A stretch of 64,000 nucleotides of DNA from Bacillus andreraoultii (GCF_001244735.1 NZ_LN868935.1:548344-612343); one strand, 5' to 3'. Counted from the stretch's first letter, positions 43,295 to 52,116 are shown. Notes: generated from the sequence alone by a model not told the origin. Numbers and translations are program-made.

Positions 43295-43359
43295 CGCACT
43301 ATATTCCATAATTGGTTGAATCATTGTATATTTGATTTTACACAAAGTTATGGACTTGA

Positions 43360-43447
43360 CTGCATAGAAACGCTCTATCAACCCTAAAACTGGACTTTTT
43401 CATGAAAATGGGCGCATAGAACCCTTTCTATCAACCTAAATTTCCAG
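43360..43447. repeat. 52-bp repeat units, type 2-like, right of the IS256 element
   Basis: GCATAGAA begins at 43362 and 43414, exactly 52 bp apart, each followed by TCTATCAACC(C)TAAA. Core ATAGAA-N-TTCTAT as in the nine-unit array at 17.3-17.8 kb. Confidence 0.7.
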
Positions 43448-43479
43448 TAGGGTGCTAAAAATCGGGTTATAAAGAAAAA

Positions 43480-43640
43480 CCGAGCATCCGGGCTTTTAGG
43501 CGAAGGAAGAGCCATAGTTGCACCAAACGTATCGGAAAGTAGAGAAGCTTCCTTGTGCACCAAGCGTATCAAAAAGTAGAGAAGCTTCCTTGTGTGCCGA
43601 GTATTATCAGAAATTAGAAATGGAAAATCCCCCCTGGCAA
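43480..43640 (+). repeat. Interspersed repeat, rearranged copy F
   Basis: Contains two near-identical tandem pieces: GTATCGGAAAGTAGAGAAGC then TTCCTTGTGCACCAAGCGTA, and TCAAAAAGTAGAGAAGCTTC then CTTGTGTGCCGAG. They are related to the CCTTCCTTGTGCGCTTATAC / TAGGAAAGTAGAAAT part of the ~160 bp family. Partly duplicated and diverged. Confidence 0.45.
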
Positions 43641-43643
43641 CAT

Positions 43644-43696
43644 AAAAAAGCAAGTGGATAAAGAGAACATCTCATCTCTCACACCCACTTGCCATA
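43644..43696 (-). terminator. Terminator of the peptide-binding protein gene
   Basis: Minus strand GCAAGTGG ... CCACTTGC outer stem with an AGAGATG/CATCTCT-like inner part, then six T. Confidence 0.85.
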
Positions 43697-43737
43697 TTTT
43701 CAAACTAATTATAAGTTACACGTCTTAAATAAAACTC

Positions 43738-45402
43738 TTATTCAGCTACTTTTGCCCATTTGTATTCGTATTTTGCACCGAATGGGTTGGAAATAACTCC
43801 TTCAACTCTTGGAGAGACAAGTTGTGCTCTTGCCCTTTGATAAATCGGAGCTATAGCTGCATCTTCTTCTAATAATAGTTTTTCAGCTTTCATGAAGTTT
43901 TCATAACGTTTCTCATTATCTGCTGCATATTTTGTAGACGTTTCTTCGATTAATTTGTCAAATTCTTTATTCGAGTAGCCCATTTTGTTATTTCCACCGT
44001 CTGTAACCCAAAGGTCTAAAAATGTTTTTGGATCAAGATAGTCAGGACCCCATACAGATACTTCAAGGTCATAATCTTGGTTATCATCAAGATTAAGACG
44101 TTGCTCAAACGGCACATTTTTTATTTTCACTGTTAAACCCGGTAAATTCGTTTGCAATTGGTTTGCGATATACTCAGTAGAGATTTTGGCATTTTCACTA
44201 TCATCACCAAGTAATTCAATTTGAACTTTATCTACACCTATTTCAGCTAAGCCTTTTTTCCAAAACTCTTGAGCTGTTTTCAGATCATAGGTGAGTAAGT
44301 CGCCATTTGCTTCTCGGAAGTCTTTGCCACTATCTGGTATCGTTACAAAATCTTTTGGTACAAGTCCATTTGCAACAATTGAACCATTATTTAATATTTC
44401 ATTAACAATGTCATCTTTATTAAATGCTCTAGCAATCGCTTGACGTATATTTTTATTTGCTAATGCTTTATTTCTTGTTTGATTCATTTTTAAATAAGAA
44501 ACAGACATTTCCGGGTAAATTTCATAATCATCACTTGATGCGTAAACATCAACTAAATCTGAAGATAAACCTGCCCGATCTACTTCACCTGATTCGTACA
44601 ATTCTACAGCTGTTTGTGCATCCTTTACAACTGTATGAGTAATTTTATCTACTTGTACTGTATCTGCATCCCAATATTTATCATTTTTTACTAAATCCCA
44701 TTTATTTGCTGTACTCGTCCAGTTTGCTAATTGGAATGGTCCATTAAATACTAGTGTATCCGAGCTAGTTGCGAATTTATCTCCTTGTTCTTCAACAAAC
44801 TTTTCATTTAATGGTAAAAATGTCCCGAAAGTTGTTAATGTTTCAAAGTAAGGGGTTGGGCTTTCTAGTTCAACAACAAGTGTATGATCATCTTTTGCTG
44901 TAACACCTAATGCTTCAACTTTTTCCTTACCACTACTAATGGCCGTTGCGTTTTTAATAACACCACCCATCATATATGGTCCATACTCTGAACCTGTCTT
45001 CGGATCAACAGCACGTCTCCAAGCATAAACAAAGTCATTCGCTGTTACTGGGTCGCCGTTTGACCAGACTGCATCTTCTCTTAAATGGAATGTGTATGTA
45101 AGTCCATCCTTACTAACATCGTGATCTTTTGCAATTCCTTCTGTTGCTTGTCCATCTTCACCAAGACGATAAAGACCTTCCATTGTAGAACCTAAAAACT
45201 GGAAGCCATATTCATCCGTAGCAAGAGAAGGATCCATTGTTGGAATCGTATCACCATTTACAAAACTAATCACCTTTTCACCAGTTTCACCGGAGCTACC
45301 ACTTTTCGATTTGCTTCCCTCGTCATTCCCTCCACCACAAGCTGCTAAAATACTTACAAGAAGACCCAGCATGAGTGCCAGTGTCCAATTTTTTAATTTC
45401 AT
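43738..45402 (-). CDS. Oligopeptide ABC transporter substrate-binding lipoprotein (OppA/DppE type)
   Basis: Family 5 extracellular solute-binding lipoprotein, 554 residues. Signal peptide LKNWTLALMLGLLVSILAAC with lipobox LAAC, then a Gly/Ser/Lys linker. Characteristic stretches are PTMDPSLATDEYGFQFLGSTMEGLYRL, YTFHLREDAVWSNGDPVTANDFVYAWRRAVDP and GYSNKEFDKLIEE. The start ATG at 45402 has CAAGGAGGGTACAAC upstream. No permease or ATPase genes are next to it, so it must feed a transporter encoded elsewhere, or act as a peptide sensor. Confidence 0.93.
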   Translation of the reverse strand: MKLKNWTLALMLGLLVSILAACGGGNDEGSKSKSGSSGETGEKVISFVNGDTIPTMDPSLATDEYGFQFLGSTMEGLYRLGEDGQATEGIAKDHDVSKDGLTYTFHLREDAVWSNGDPVTANDFVYAWRRAVDPKTGSEYGPYMMGGVIKNATAISSGKEKVEALGVTAKDDHTLVVELESPTPYFETLTTFGTFLPLNEKFVEEQGDKFATSSDTLVFNGPFQLANWTSTANKWDLVKNDKYWDADTVQVDKITHTVVKDAQTAVELYESGEVDRAGLSSDLVDVYASSDDYEIYPEMSVSYLKMNQTRNKALANKNIRQAIARAFNKDDIVNEILNNGSIVANGLVPKDFVTIPDSGKDFREANGDLLTYDLKTAQEFWKKGLAEIGVDKVQIELLGDDSENAKISTEYIANQLQTNLPGLTVKIKNVPFEQRLNLDDNQDYDLEVSVWGPDYLDPKTFLDLWVTDGGNNKMGYSNKEFDKLIEETSTKYAADNEKRYENFMKAEKLLLEEDAAIAPIYQRARAQLVSPRVEGVISNPFGAKYEYKWAKVAE

Positions 45403-45651
45403 GTTGTACCCTCCTTGAAGATTTGTTTTTCTAAAGTAAATGAATTGTCCTAAAAATAGATACAAAATATATTTTACCCTTTTTCCCCATCTTTTGTAAA
45501 GATATACTAAAATAATATTTCAAAAAAATATAATTATAACACCTTCTATAAAAAACACATTTTTTATTGTATGTAACTACTTTCTTTTTTACACATTTTA
45601 TACTTCACGTAATAAAAACGAAATTAACATGAAAACGCCTTCACAAGGCTA
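45403..45651. other. Divergent promoter gap between the binding protein and the PTS operon
   Basis: Very AT-rich; no gene. It must carry the promoter of the minus-strand binding protein, but I cannot pick one box pair with confidence. Confidence 0.4.
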
Positions 45652-45680
45652 TTGCTATTATTTAAAATGAATGTTAAAAT
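45652..45680 (+). promoter_or_regulatory. Putative promoter of the second PTS operon
   Basis: TTGCTA (45652-45657), 17-base spacer, TAAAAT (45675-45680), about 25 bases upstream of the RAT. Confidence 0.55.
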
Positions 45681-45703
45681 AAGAGCATAATAAATATTGC
45701 ATC

Positions 45704-45778
45704 ACATGTTACTGATACGATCAGGCATGGTGGTAAATAAAAAGGGGAATACTACCTTTTGCCACCATGCTTTTTTTA
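45704..45778 (+). promoter_or_regulatory. RAT antiterminator target and terminator before EIIA
   Basis: CATGTTACTGATACGATCAG then GCATGGTGG (45705-45733) overlaps the 5' arm of a terminator GCATGGTGG ... CCACCATGC followed by seven T (45771-45777). It is nearly identical to the ptsG RAT at 27.9 kb (GTTACTGAT-CGATCAGGCATG shared), so the operon should be controlled by antitermination. Confidence 0.9.
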
Positions 45779-45808
45779 TTTTTAAAAACACCAAAGGAGA
45801 AAGAAAAC

Positions 45809-46291
45809 ATGTTTAACCTATTCAAGAAAAAGAAAGACCTTTCAATATATGCACCTGTAAACGGAGAAGTAGTTCCGCTAAATAACGTGCCTGACCCTGT
45901 TTTTAGTGAAGGGTTAATGGGCGAAGGAATTGCAATGAAACCTACTGACGGGCATTTTAAATCACCAATTGACGGAGAAGTGATTCTTATAGCCCAAACA
46001 AAACATGCACTTGGACTAAAAGCAAAAGATGGGACCGAGCTATTAATTCATATCGGATTAGACACAGTCGAATTAAACGGTCAAGGTTTCGAGCCACACG
46101 TCCAAGTTGGTGATCACATCTCACTTGGGCAACCATTAATTGATGTTGACTTAGCCTATATACAAAGTCAATCTAAACCAATTTACACACCCATTATTAT
46201 TACGAATGACCCCAATCATAAGAAAATGATGAATCTGACAGAAGAAAAGACAGCTACCGTTACAAACACAGTACTCATAACGTTGAACTAA
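45809..46291 (+). CDS. PTS glucose-type EIIA component
   Basis: Soluble Crr-like EIIA of 160 residues. YAPVNGEVVPLNNVPDPVFSEGLMGEGIAMKP, then the active-site His in ELLIHIGLDTVELNGQGF. The first site His is in AQTKHALGLKAKDG. It would phosphorylate the EIIB domain of the downstream EIICB, which lacks its own EIIA. The start at 45809 has AAAGGAGAAAGAAAAC upstream. First gene of a three-gene operon. Confidence 0.92.
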   Translation: MFNLFKKKKDLSIYAPVNGEVVPLNNVPDPVFSEGLMGEGIAMKPTDGHFKSPIDGEVILIAQTKHALGLKAKDGTELLIHIGLDTVELNGQGFEPHVQVGDHISLGQPLIDVDLAYIQSQSKPIYTPIIITNDPNHKKMMNLTEEKTATVTNTVLITLN

Positions 46292-46343
46292 TGCAAAAGA
46301 CCACCTATAACGGATACTCAATTTGGGTTAATCGGACTGAAAG

Positions 46344-46382
46344 GCTAATAGGAGTAACTCATATCGAGAAACTCCTATTAGC
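46344..46382 (+). repeat. Intercistronic hairpin
   Basis: GCTAATAGGAGT / ACTCCTATTAGC, a perfect 12-bp stem with a 15-base loop and no T-run. It may protect or process the mRNA between EIIA and the antiterminator gene. The 3' arm CCTATTAGCTAAA matches the end of the interspersed repeat family. Confidence 0.6.
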
Positions 46383-46400
46383 TAAAGGAAGAGGTGCGGA

Positions 46401-47231
46401 TTGTCTTTGAAGATTGAAAAAATATTGAATAACAATGCAGTTATTGTTAGAGATGGGAATGGGGAAAAAGTAGCGATTGGTACAGGCGTTGCTTTTAATA
46501 AAAGAAAAAATGATTTAATAAATCCAAATAAAATTGAAAAACTATTTGTAATGAAAGAAAAGGAGAAGTTCCAACAGCTCCTAAACAGAATACCTGAAGA
46601 ACATTTTTTAATCTCTGAACATATTATTTCTTTTGCTGAGCGCCAAATCGGTACAAAGCTAAACGAGCATATTCATATCACCCTCACTGATCATATTTCT
46701 TTTACCATTGAGCGTGAAGCTGAAGGTATACATGTGAAGAACAAATTACTTCACGAAATTAAAATTTTATATAAGCAGGAATTTGAGATTGGCCTCTGGG
46801 CCGTTCATTATATGAGAGAAAAATTAAATATCGATATACCAGAAGATGAAGCTGCTTTTATCGCCCTCCACATTCACACGATGAAACCGAAAAGTAAAGA
46901 TTTGAAAGAAACGATATATCAAACAACGATGATTAAAGATATGGTTGATATAATAAAACAACGGTTAAGTATTGAAGTGGAAGAGGATGATTTAGCTTAT
47001 CACCGGTTAATAACCCACTTACGATATGCATTAATAAGGGCAGATCAATATGAAATTCGTACGTTAGATGACGAAATGATTACGATGATTCGATATAAGT
47101 TTCCTACTTCCTTTCAGTGTGCACTTTATGTAGCAAAGGAATTAGCAAATCGATATGACATATCCCTTCCGGAGCAAGAATTAGCATATATTACTCTACA
47201 CATTGAACGATTACGAAAAAGAGGACTGTAA
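46401..47231 (+). CDS. BglG/GlcT-family antiterminator (second copy)
   Basis: RNA-binding antiterminator of 276 residues, paralogous to GlcT at 27.9-28.8 kb. CAT domain LKIEKILNNNAVIVRDGNGEKVAIGTGVAFNKRKND. PRD histidines in NEHIHITLTDHISF, IALHIHTM, RLITHLRYALIRA and ITLHIERLRKR. Start TTG at 46401 with AAGAGGTG upstream; the TTG at 46407 (MKIEKILNNN) is also possible. It lies inside the operon whose RAT it probably recognises, giving autoregulation. Confidence 0.9.
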   Translation: MSLKIEKILNNNAVIVRDGNGEKVAIGTGVAFNKRKNDLINPNKIEKLFVMKEKEKFQQLLNRIPEEHFLISEHIISFAERQIGTKLNEHIHITLTDHISFTIEREAEGIHVKNKLLHEIKILYKQEFEIGLWAVHYMREKLNIDIPEDEAAFIALHIHTMKPKSKDLKETIYQTTMIKDMVDIIKQRLSIEVEEDDLAYHRLITHLRYALIRADQYEIRTLDDEMITMIRYKFPTSFQCALYVAKELANRYDISLPEQELAYITLHIERLRKRGL

Positions 47232-47328
47232 TCATTTTGCCCTTTAAGGAGGTGATTTTATTCAAAGATATAGAGTCTTTTTAGCATTCGATTAAAAAAC
47301 TCAAAAAAAGGAATGGAGGTCTTTCAAT

Positions 47329-48771
47329 ATGGTTATGAAATATTTGCAAAGACTAGGAAAATCATTAATGTTGCCAGTTGCCGTTTTACCTGCTGCTGCA
47401 ATTTTAATGGGTATTGGTTACTGGATTGACCCAAGTGGTTGGGGTGCAGGAAGTCCTGTTGCTGCATTCTTAATTAAAGCCGGTGGGTCTATTATTGACA
47501 ACATCCCGATTCTGTTCGCTGTCGGTGTTGCGCTCGGTATGTCTAAAGAACGAGATGGTTCTGCGGCCCTAAGTGGTTTAGTTGCCTTTCTTGTTACAAC
47601 TACATTACTTTCTACAGCTACAGTTGCTATGCTTCAAGGAATTGATGTAGAGGCTGTTAACCCTGCATTTGGTAAGATTGGAAACGCTTTCGTTGGTATT
47701 TTATCTGGTATTATTGCTTCCTTATGTTATAACCGTTTCCATGCTGTAAAATTACCGGATGCATTGGCTTTCTTTAGTGGTAAACGACTCGTTCCAATTA
47801 TGACAGCGGTATCTATGATTCTTGTTTCTGTTCTATTATTCTTCGTTTGGCCACCTGTATACGGAGGACTTGTTGCATTTGGTGAAGCTATTGCAAAACT
47901 TGGTGCTGTAGGTGCCGGTTTATACGGATTCTTTAACCGTTTATTAATTCCAACAGGGTTACACCATGCGTTAAACTCCGTATTCTGGTTTGACGTTGCC
48001 GGAATTAATGATATTGGTAACTTCTGGTCTGGTGAAGGTGTTAAAGGTGTTACCGGTATGTATCAAGCTGGGTTCTTCCCTATTATGATGTTTGGTCTTC
48101 CTGGTGCAGCACTTGCCATGTACCATACTGCAAAAACGAAAAAGAAAAAACAAGCTGCATCACTTTTATTAGCAGCTGGATTTGCAGCATTCTTTACCGG
48201 TGTTACAGAACCACTTGAATTCTCATTCATGTTCTTAGCACCAGCACTTTACTTCGTTCATGCTGTTTTAACAGGGATTTCATTAACAATCGCCGCGATG
48301 TTCCATTGGACGGCTGGTTTCGGATTTAGCGCAGGTTTCGTTGACTTCTTCTTAAGTTCTCGATTACCTTTAGCTAACCAACCATATATGCTCATATTAC
48401 AAGGTTTATTGTTCTTTGCCATTTACTATTTCTTATTCCGTTTCTTAATCGTTAAGTTTAATTTGAAAACACCTGGACGTGAAGACGATGATGTCGAAAC
48501 AATTACATCCGCTCCTGGAAAAGATCGCTTTACTACTATGGCAAAAACAATCTATGAAGGTTTAGGTGGAGATGCGAACGTATTGTCCGTTGACAACTGT
48601 ACTACACGCTTAAGAGTTGAAGTTAAGGATCTTAAGAAAGTTGATAAGGCAAAAATCAAATCGACAAATGTACCAGGATTTAAAGAAGTTGGTTCAAACG
48701 GCATTCAAGTAATTGTTGGTACGAATGTACAATTCGTCGCTGATGAAATTGCAAAAATACGTAAACGTTAA
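47329..48771 (+). CDS. nagP: PTS EIICB, N-acetylglucosamine-type (NagP-like)
   Basis: 480-residue membrane EIICB. EIIC starts YLQRLGKSLMLPVAVLPAAAILMGIGYWIDPSGW and contains GLHHALNSVFWFDVAGINDIGNFW and TGVTEPLEFSFMFLAPALYFVHA. The EIIB Cys is in DNCTTRLRVEV. The ALNSVFWFDVAGINDIGNFW region is characteristic of GlcNAc transporters such as B. subtilis NagP. Glucose-family specificity is clear; GlcNAc versus glucose or maltose is inference. The ATG at 47329 has AATGGAGG upstream. In B. subtilis nagP has no RAT, so the control here differs. Confidence 0.85.
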   Translation: MVMKYLQRLGKSLMLPVAVLPAAAILMGIGYWIDPSGWGAGSPVAAFLIKAGGSIIDNIPILFAVGVALGMSKERDGSAALSGLVAFLVTTTLLSTATVAMLQGIDVEAVNPAFGKIGNAFVGILSGIIASLCYNRFHAVKLPDALAFFSGKRLVPIMTAVSMILVSVLLFFVWPPVYGGLVAFGEAIAKLGAVGAGLYGFFNRLLIPTGLHHALNSVFWFDVAGINDIGNFWSGEGVKGVTGMYQAGFFPIMMFGLPGAALAMYHTAKTKKKKQAASLLLAAGFAAFFTGVTEPLEFSFMFLAPALYFVHAVLTGISLTIAAMFHWTAGFGFSAGFVDFFLSSRLPLANQPYMLILQGLLFFAIYYFLFRFLIVKFNLKTPGREDDDVETITSAPGKDRFTTMAKTIYEGLGGDANVLSVDNCTTRLRVEVKDLKKVDKAKIKSTNVPGFKEVGSNGIQVIVGTNVQFVADEIAKIRKR

Positions 48772-48791
48772 GAATATTATTATTAATAATT

Positions 48792-48822
48792 AGAGTGTGC
48801 TTATGGGTGCACTCTTTTTTTA
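48792..48822 (+). terminator. Terminator of the second PTS operon
   Basis: AGAGTGTGC ... GTGCACTCT stem (two G-U pairs) and seven T. Confidence 0.8.
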
Positions 48823-48837
48823 TCTAATAGTAAGGAT

Positions 48838-48925
48838 TCATCAACATCACATTAAAGCTGAAAAACTCTCTATCTTTTCGGCGAACTACGGCTCTGCTTT
48901 CACCTAAAAGACCGAACAATCTTTA
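48838..48925 (-). repeat. Interspersed repeat, reverse-oriented copy G
   Basis: On the minus strand AGAGCCGTAGTTCGCCGAAA, AGATAGAGAGTTTTTCAGCT and TTTAATGTGATG match the first half of the ~160 bp family (compare AGCCGTAGTTCCCGAAAAGA at 50.8 kb). Only the first half is present. Confidence 0.6.
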
Positions 48926-49003
48926 TTATTAAAATCCACTAAGTGAATTCCATTCATATATGGTATAATTTGGATAATAAGACTCTTTTAGAAAGGTTAA
49001 GAA

Positions 49004-50161
49004 ATGATGAAAAATCAACGTTGGCTTTCACTTAATTTCTTCACATTTTTCTTTACGTGGGGGATATTTATGCCCTACTGGACAGGTTGGTTAACCGAGG
49101 ATAAAGGACTATCGGTATCCGCTGCAAGTATTATTATTGGTGCCGGTTTATTAGCGCGATCTTTCTCCACACTTATTTTATTTCCACTAATGACAAATCG
49201 CTTTGCTATTAGTTTGGTAATGAGAGGGATTACCGTTATATCTATCATATTAATGTTAACGTACATACCCTTTCATTCGTACATCCCTTTATTAATTATT
49301 ACGGTTTTATTTAGTCTCTTTTATCCGAATTTAATGCCCGGAGTTGAGGGGAGTGCAACCATTTTATTAGCTAGTGAAAATCTCAATTATGGAAAGAGCC
49401 GTTCATACGGTTCTATTGGCTACACAGTTGCCTTAATTGTTGTAGGCATTGGGACAGCTCTGTTTCAAGAACAGGCGATCTATTGGTTAATGGTAGCTGG
49501 GCTAATTTTCATTCTTATTTCTCAATTTCAATCGACACCAACTATATTGAAATCAGCGCCTAAACTAGAAACGTCTCAAAAAGGTGTCGGTAACTTTAAA
49601 AAGCTCTTTGCAACAAAAGGATTCCTTATTATTCTTTTCATATCTATCCTGTTACAAGGATCACACACCTCTTATTACAATTACGGTTTTATTTATTTAC
49701 AAGATTTAAATGTAAACAATTTTTATATCGGTTTAATTTTAAATGTGGCGGTTCTGGGGGAAATTTTATTTTTTGCCACAGCTGATCGCTTCTTTTCTCA
49801 TATGAAAGTCTCGAATCTTTTTATTTTGGCTTCAATTGGATCAACCATCCGTTGGTTACTCATTTTCCTGTTTCCAAACGTATTCGTATTTATCTTTTCT
49901 CAACTTTTACACGTATGTTCTTTCGGATTTGCCCATTACGGAACAATCCAATTCATCTCCAAGCGATTAAAAACTGGCCAAATACCAGCTGCCCAAGGAA
50001 TGTATGCAGCTTTTGCTATGAGCTTAATTAATGCTTTACTTACCTTCCCAGCAGGGTTTTTATATGAAGCATCGAATAAGTTTGCCTTTTTAGGGATGAT
50101 CGCATGTACAATCCCTGCCCTCTTCCTTACAATATTGACAAGACGCAAGTATAGTTATTAA
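49004..50161 (+). CDS. MFS transporter of the HcaT/MFS_1-like type
   Basis: Twelve-segment permease, 385 residues. SLNFFTFFFTWGIFMPYWTGWL at the start, YGKSRSYGSIGYTVALIVVGIG in the middle and HVCSFGFAHYGTIQFISKRL match the phenylpropionate/nucleoside-type MFS_1_like family. The substrate is unknown. ATGATG at 49004; AAAGG is upstream. A TATAAT box at 48963-48968 could be its -10. Single gene with its own terminator. Confidence 0.82.
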   Translation: MMKNQRWLSLNFFTFFFTWGIFMPYWTGWLTEDKGLSVSAASIIIGAGLLARSFSTLILFPLMTNRFAISLVMRGITVISIILMLTYIPFHSYIPLLIITVLFSLFYPNLMPGVEGSATILLASENLNYGKSRSYGSIGYTVALIVVGIGTALFQEQAIYWLMVAGLIFILISQFQSTPTILKSAPKLETSQKGVGNFKKLFATKGFLIILFISILLQGSHTSYYNYGFIYLQDLNVNNFYIGLILNVAVLGEILFFATADRFFSHMKVSNLFILASIGSTIRWLLIFLFPNVFVFIFSQLLHVCSFGFAHYGTIQFISKRLKTGQIPAAQGMYAAFAMSLINALLTFPAGFLYEASNKFAFLGMIACTIPALFLTILTRRKYSY

Positions 50162-50168
50162 CATGTTC

Positions 50169-50207
50169 GGTCTTCTTCGTAGTTTGAAAACGAAGAGGAC
50201 CTTTTTC
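50169..50207 (+). terminator. Terminator of the MFS gene
   Basis: GGTCTTCTTCGT / ACGAAGAGGACC, 12-bp stem with one G-U pair, then TTTTT. Confidence 0.9.
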
Positions 50208-50442
50208 AATCGACTCATTTTTTCTAACCATTTTCCCATTTCACTACAATCGCCTTCAATGGAATCCCTATCCCAAACACTTAATGACTTTTCCTTTTTA
50301 TTCTTTAAAAGAATTACTCTAACTTTTGATAAAAATAAGTATTGAATTTTTTAGTTTCAGAATACTCTTTGTATAGAATGGTTCCTTTTTAGTCAAAACT
50401 GAAAGAAAAAAGAAATTGTATTCAAGTTTAGGGGCGGTACGA

Positions 50443-50748
50443 TTGATTCGCTATTTTATCATTTTATCAATAGTCAATTTTATCGATGGGCTGTTTACAT
50501 TTATTGGATTATCAATGGGAGCAGTTGAAGAAGCAAATCCGCTAATGGCTTATTTATGGGACATCCATCCTTCAGCGTTTTTGTCAGTTAAGTTTCTTGG
50601 AAGCATTGCGGTACTAATTGTCGGAATACGATTAAGAAATGTAAACACGGTCTTTAAATATTGGAGAGGTTTATTATTGGCAGTTACATCCATTTATACT
50701 GCAATTATTTTCACTCACTTTTGGTGGATGTACATCGTTTTTTTGTGA
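50443..50748 (+). CDS. DUF5658 small membrane protein
   Basis: 101-residue protein with about three membrane helices: FIILSIVNFIDGLFTFIGLSMG, then EEANPLMAYLW, SAFLSVKFLGSIAVLIVGIRL and ITFTHFWW-like end (IIFTHFWWMYIVFL). DUF5658 layout; function unknown. The TTG at 50443 is preferred because GGGGCGG is 5 bases upstream; the earlier TTG at 50416 has no site. Confidence 0.75.
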   Translation: MIRYFIILSIVNFIDGLFTFIGLSMGAVEEANPLMAYLWDIHPSAFLSVKFLGSIAVLIVGIRLRNVNTVFKYWRGLLLAVTSIYTAIIFTHFWWMYIVFL

Positions 50749-50777
50749 TTGAAAATAACTAGTTTATTTCTTGTAAA

Positions 50778-50940
50778 CTAAAGAAAACTTGGGGCATGAG
50801 CCTCCAGGTAACTCATAGCCGTAGTTCCCGAAAAGAAAGTTTTTCGGCTTTAATGTAATGCTGCTAGAGCCTTCCTTGTTCGCTTATACGTGTAGAAAAG
50901 TAAAAATTGGAAGATTTATACTTTCCCATTAGCTAAAAAA
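50778..50940 (+). repeat. Interspersed ~160 bp repeat, copy H
   Basis: Full-length copy: AAAGAAAACTTGGGGCATGA, CTCCAGGTAACTCATAGCCG, TAGTTCCCGAAAAGAAAGTT, TTTCGGCTTTAATGTAATGC, GCCTTCCTTGTTCGCTTATA, CGTGTAGAAAAGTAAAAATT, and the end TATACTTTCCCATTAGCTAA. It lies between the DUF5658 gene and the convergent sortase terminator. Confidence 0.75.
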
Positions 50941-50959
50941 TCCCCCATGACGGGGATAC
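50934..50959 (-). terminator. Terminator of the sortase operon
   Basis: Minus strand ATCCCCGTCATGGGGGAT hairpin and six T. Confidence 0.85.
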
Positions 50960-50988
50960 GGACTTTACAATGCTCGGTAAATCGTTGT

Positions 50989-51555
50989 CTATTTTACTGG
51001 ATAGGCATAAATAATATATCGATCAGGTGCTGGACCGATATAGCTAAATGGATAACAAGTCGACAATGTTAACACTTCTTCCCCTTTATTCCCAATTACT
51101 GTTTCATCATCAGCCCCAACAATTTCAGAGTCCTTAAACTCATATTCAAAACTTCCATAAGGCATTTCCACGATAAAGCGATCCCCTACTTCTAACTCAC
51201 CAAACTTTCTAAAAACCGTATCACGATGACCAGATAAAAGAATTTGCTCTCCATCTCCAGGAAAAACCGTACTAGAATAGTGCCCGACACCTTTTTCCAA
51301 CATGTCCTCATCTGTTCCTTCGATAATTGGTAATGTTTTATCTAATTTTGGTATATGTAGGAGACCAATAACATCTCCGTCCTTTGGATGAAATTCCTCT
51401 TTATGTACGGGTTGGCCTTTATTTTTAGACACTAGCTCCTCAGCTTCTTTTAAAGATGTTTTCGTTTGTACATCCTGCTGAATGAATTGATATATGGACA
51501 CCGAAAGTAGAATTGCACCAACGAATATGAATAATAAACTTATTGCTTTTCTCAT
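50989..51555 (-). CDS. srtD: Class D sortase
   Basis: Membrane-anchored cysteine transpeptidase, 188 residues. One N-terminal helix (KAISLLFIFVGAILLSVSIYQFI) then the sortase barrel IGLLHIPKLDKTLPIIEGT. Catalytic His110 in LLSGHRDT, Cys167 in TLSTCYPF and Arg179 in APDRYII. The ATG at 51555 has GGAAAGGA 8 bases upstream. No LPxTG-type substrate gene is seen nearby. It follows a small membrane protein gene on the same strand. Confidence 0.92.
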   Translation of the reverse strand: MRKAISLLFIFVGAILLSVSIYQFIQQDVQTKTSLKEAEELVSKNKGQPVHKEEFHPKDGDVIGLLHIPKLDKTLPIIEGTDEDMLEKGVGHYSSTVFPGDGEQILLSGHRDTVFRKFGELEVGDRFIVEMPYGSFEYEFKDSEIVGADDETVIGNKGEEVLTLSTCYPFSYIGPAPDRYIIYAYPVK

Positions 51556-51598
51556 CCGATTGTTCCTTTCCACTTGTTGAATTTAGGATGTCATTTTC

Positions 51599-51793
51599 TT
51601 AAGTTAAAACGCTAAAAAAAACGATAAGGGCAATAATCATGATTAAAAAAGTTATCACATAAATCACAGTCAAGTTCGTTGCATTTCTTTTTGTTTTACC
51701 ACGATAATCTTTGTCACCTTTCCCCGCAACTGACCATGTTAAAACAAACCCTACGAGCGTAACGATAATCGAAAAAATAATGAGGATTTTCAA
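51599..51793 (-). CDS. Small two-helix membrane protein
   Basis: 64 residues: helix IIFSIIVTLVGFVLTWSVAG, a short basic loop (GDKDYRGKTKRNAT) and helix TVIYVITFLIMIIALIVFFSV. No family recognised. The TTG at 51793 has AAGGGG 8 bases upstream; an earlier GTG lies inside that site. It precedes the sortase gene by about 40 bases and is probably co-transcribed. Confidence 0.65.
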   Translation of the reverse strand: MKILIIFSIIVTLVGFVLTWSVAGKGDKDYRGKTKRNATNLTVIYVITFLIMIIALIVFFSVLT

Positions 51794-52116
51794 AACAAAC
51801 ACCCCTTACTGTTCATTTTTAAGAAACTAACTTACCAGAGTGCCCATCCCCTATTCAAAGAAGTTATACTTCTATTCATTATAATACAAGTGTAAACGAA
51901 ATTGCCTAATAATTTGATAAATGATCTGTTTTTATATCTTTCTCGATAATATGGAGTGGAATAACAAAATTGTAATCTTTTATTTTACAACAAGATAAAT
52001 ATAACAGTCAATACAAAATTTGAACTATTTTTGAATATGTGTTACAATAATTTTACAAATATTTTTTAAATTTATACCAGTATCTTAAGCCTTTTTTGCA
52101 GATAGCATTCGGGCGT

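Larger units (their letters stand above)
41964..43357 (+). mobile_element. IS256-family insertion sequence
   Basis: About 1.39 kb element bounded by imperfect inverted repeats: left AAGTCCATATAATTGTGTAA (41964 on) and right, read inward, AAGTCCATAACTTTGTGTAA (ending 43357). It contains one transposase gene and a 44-bp palindrome after it. The 8 bases on each side (AGATGATT and GACTGCAT) are not a target duplication, so it is either old or the result of recombination between copies. It sits between two stretches of 52-bp repeats. Confidence 0.85.
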
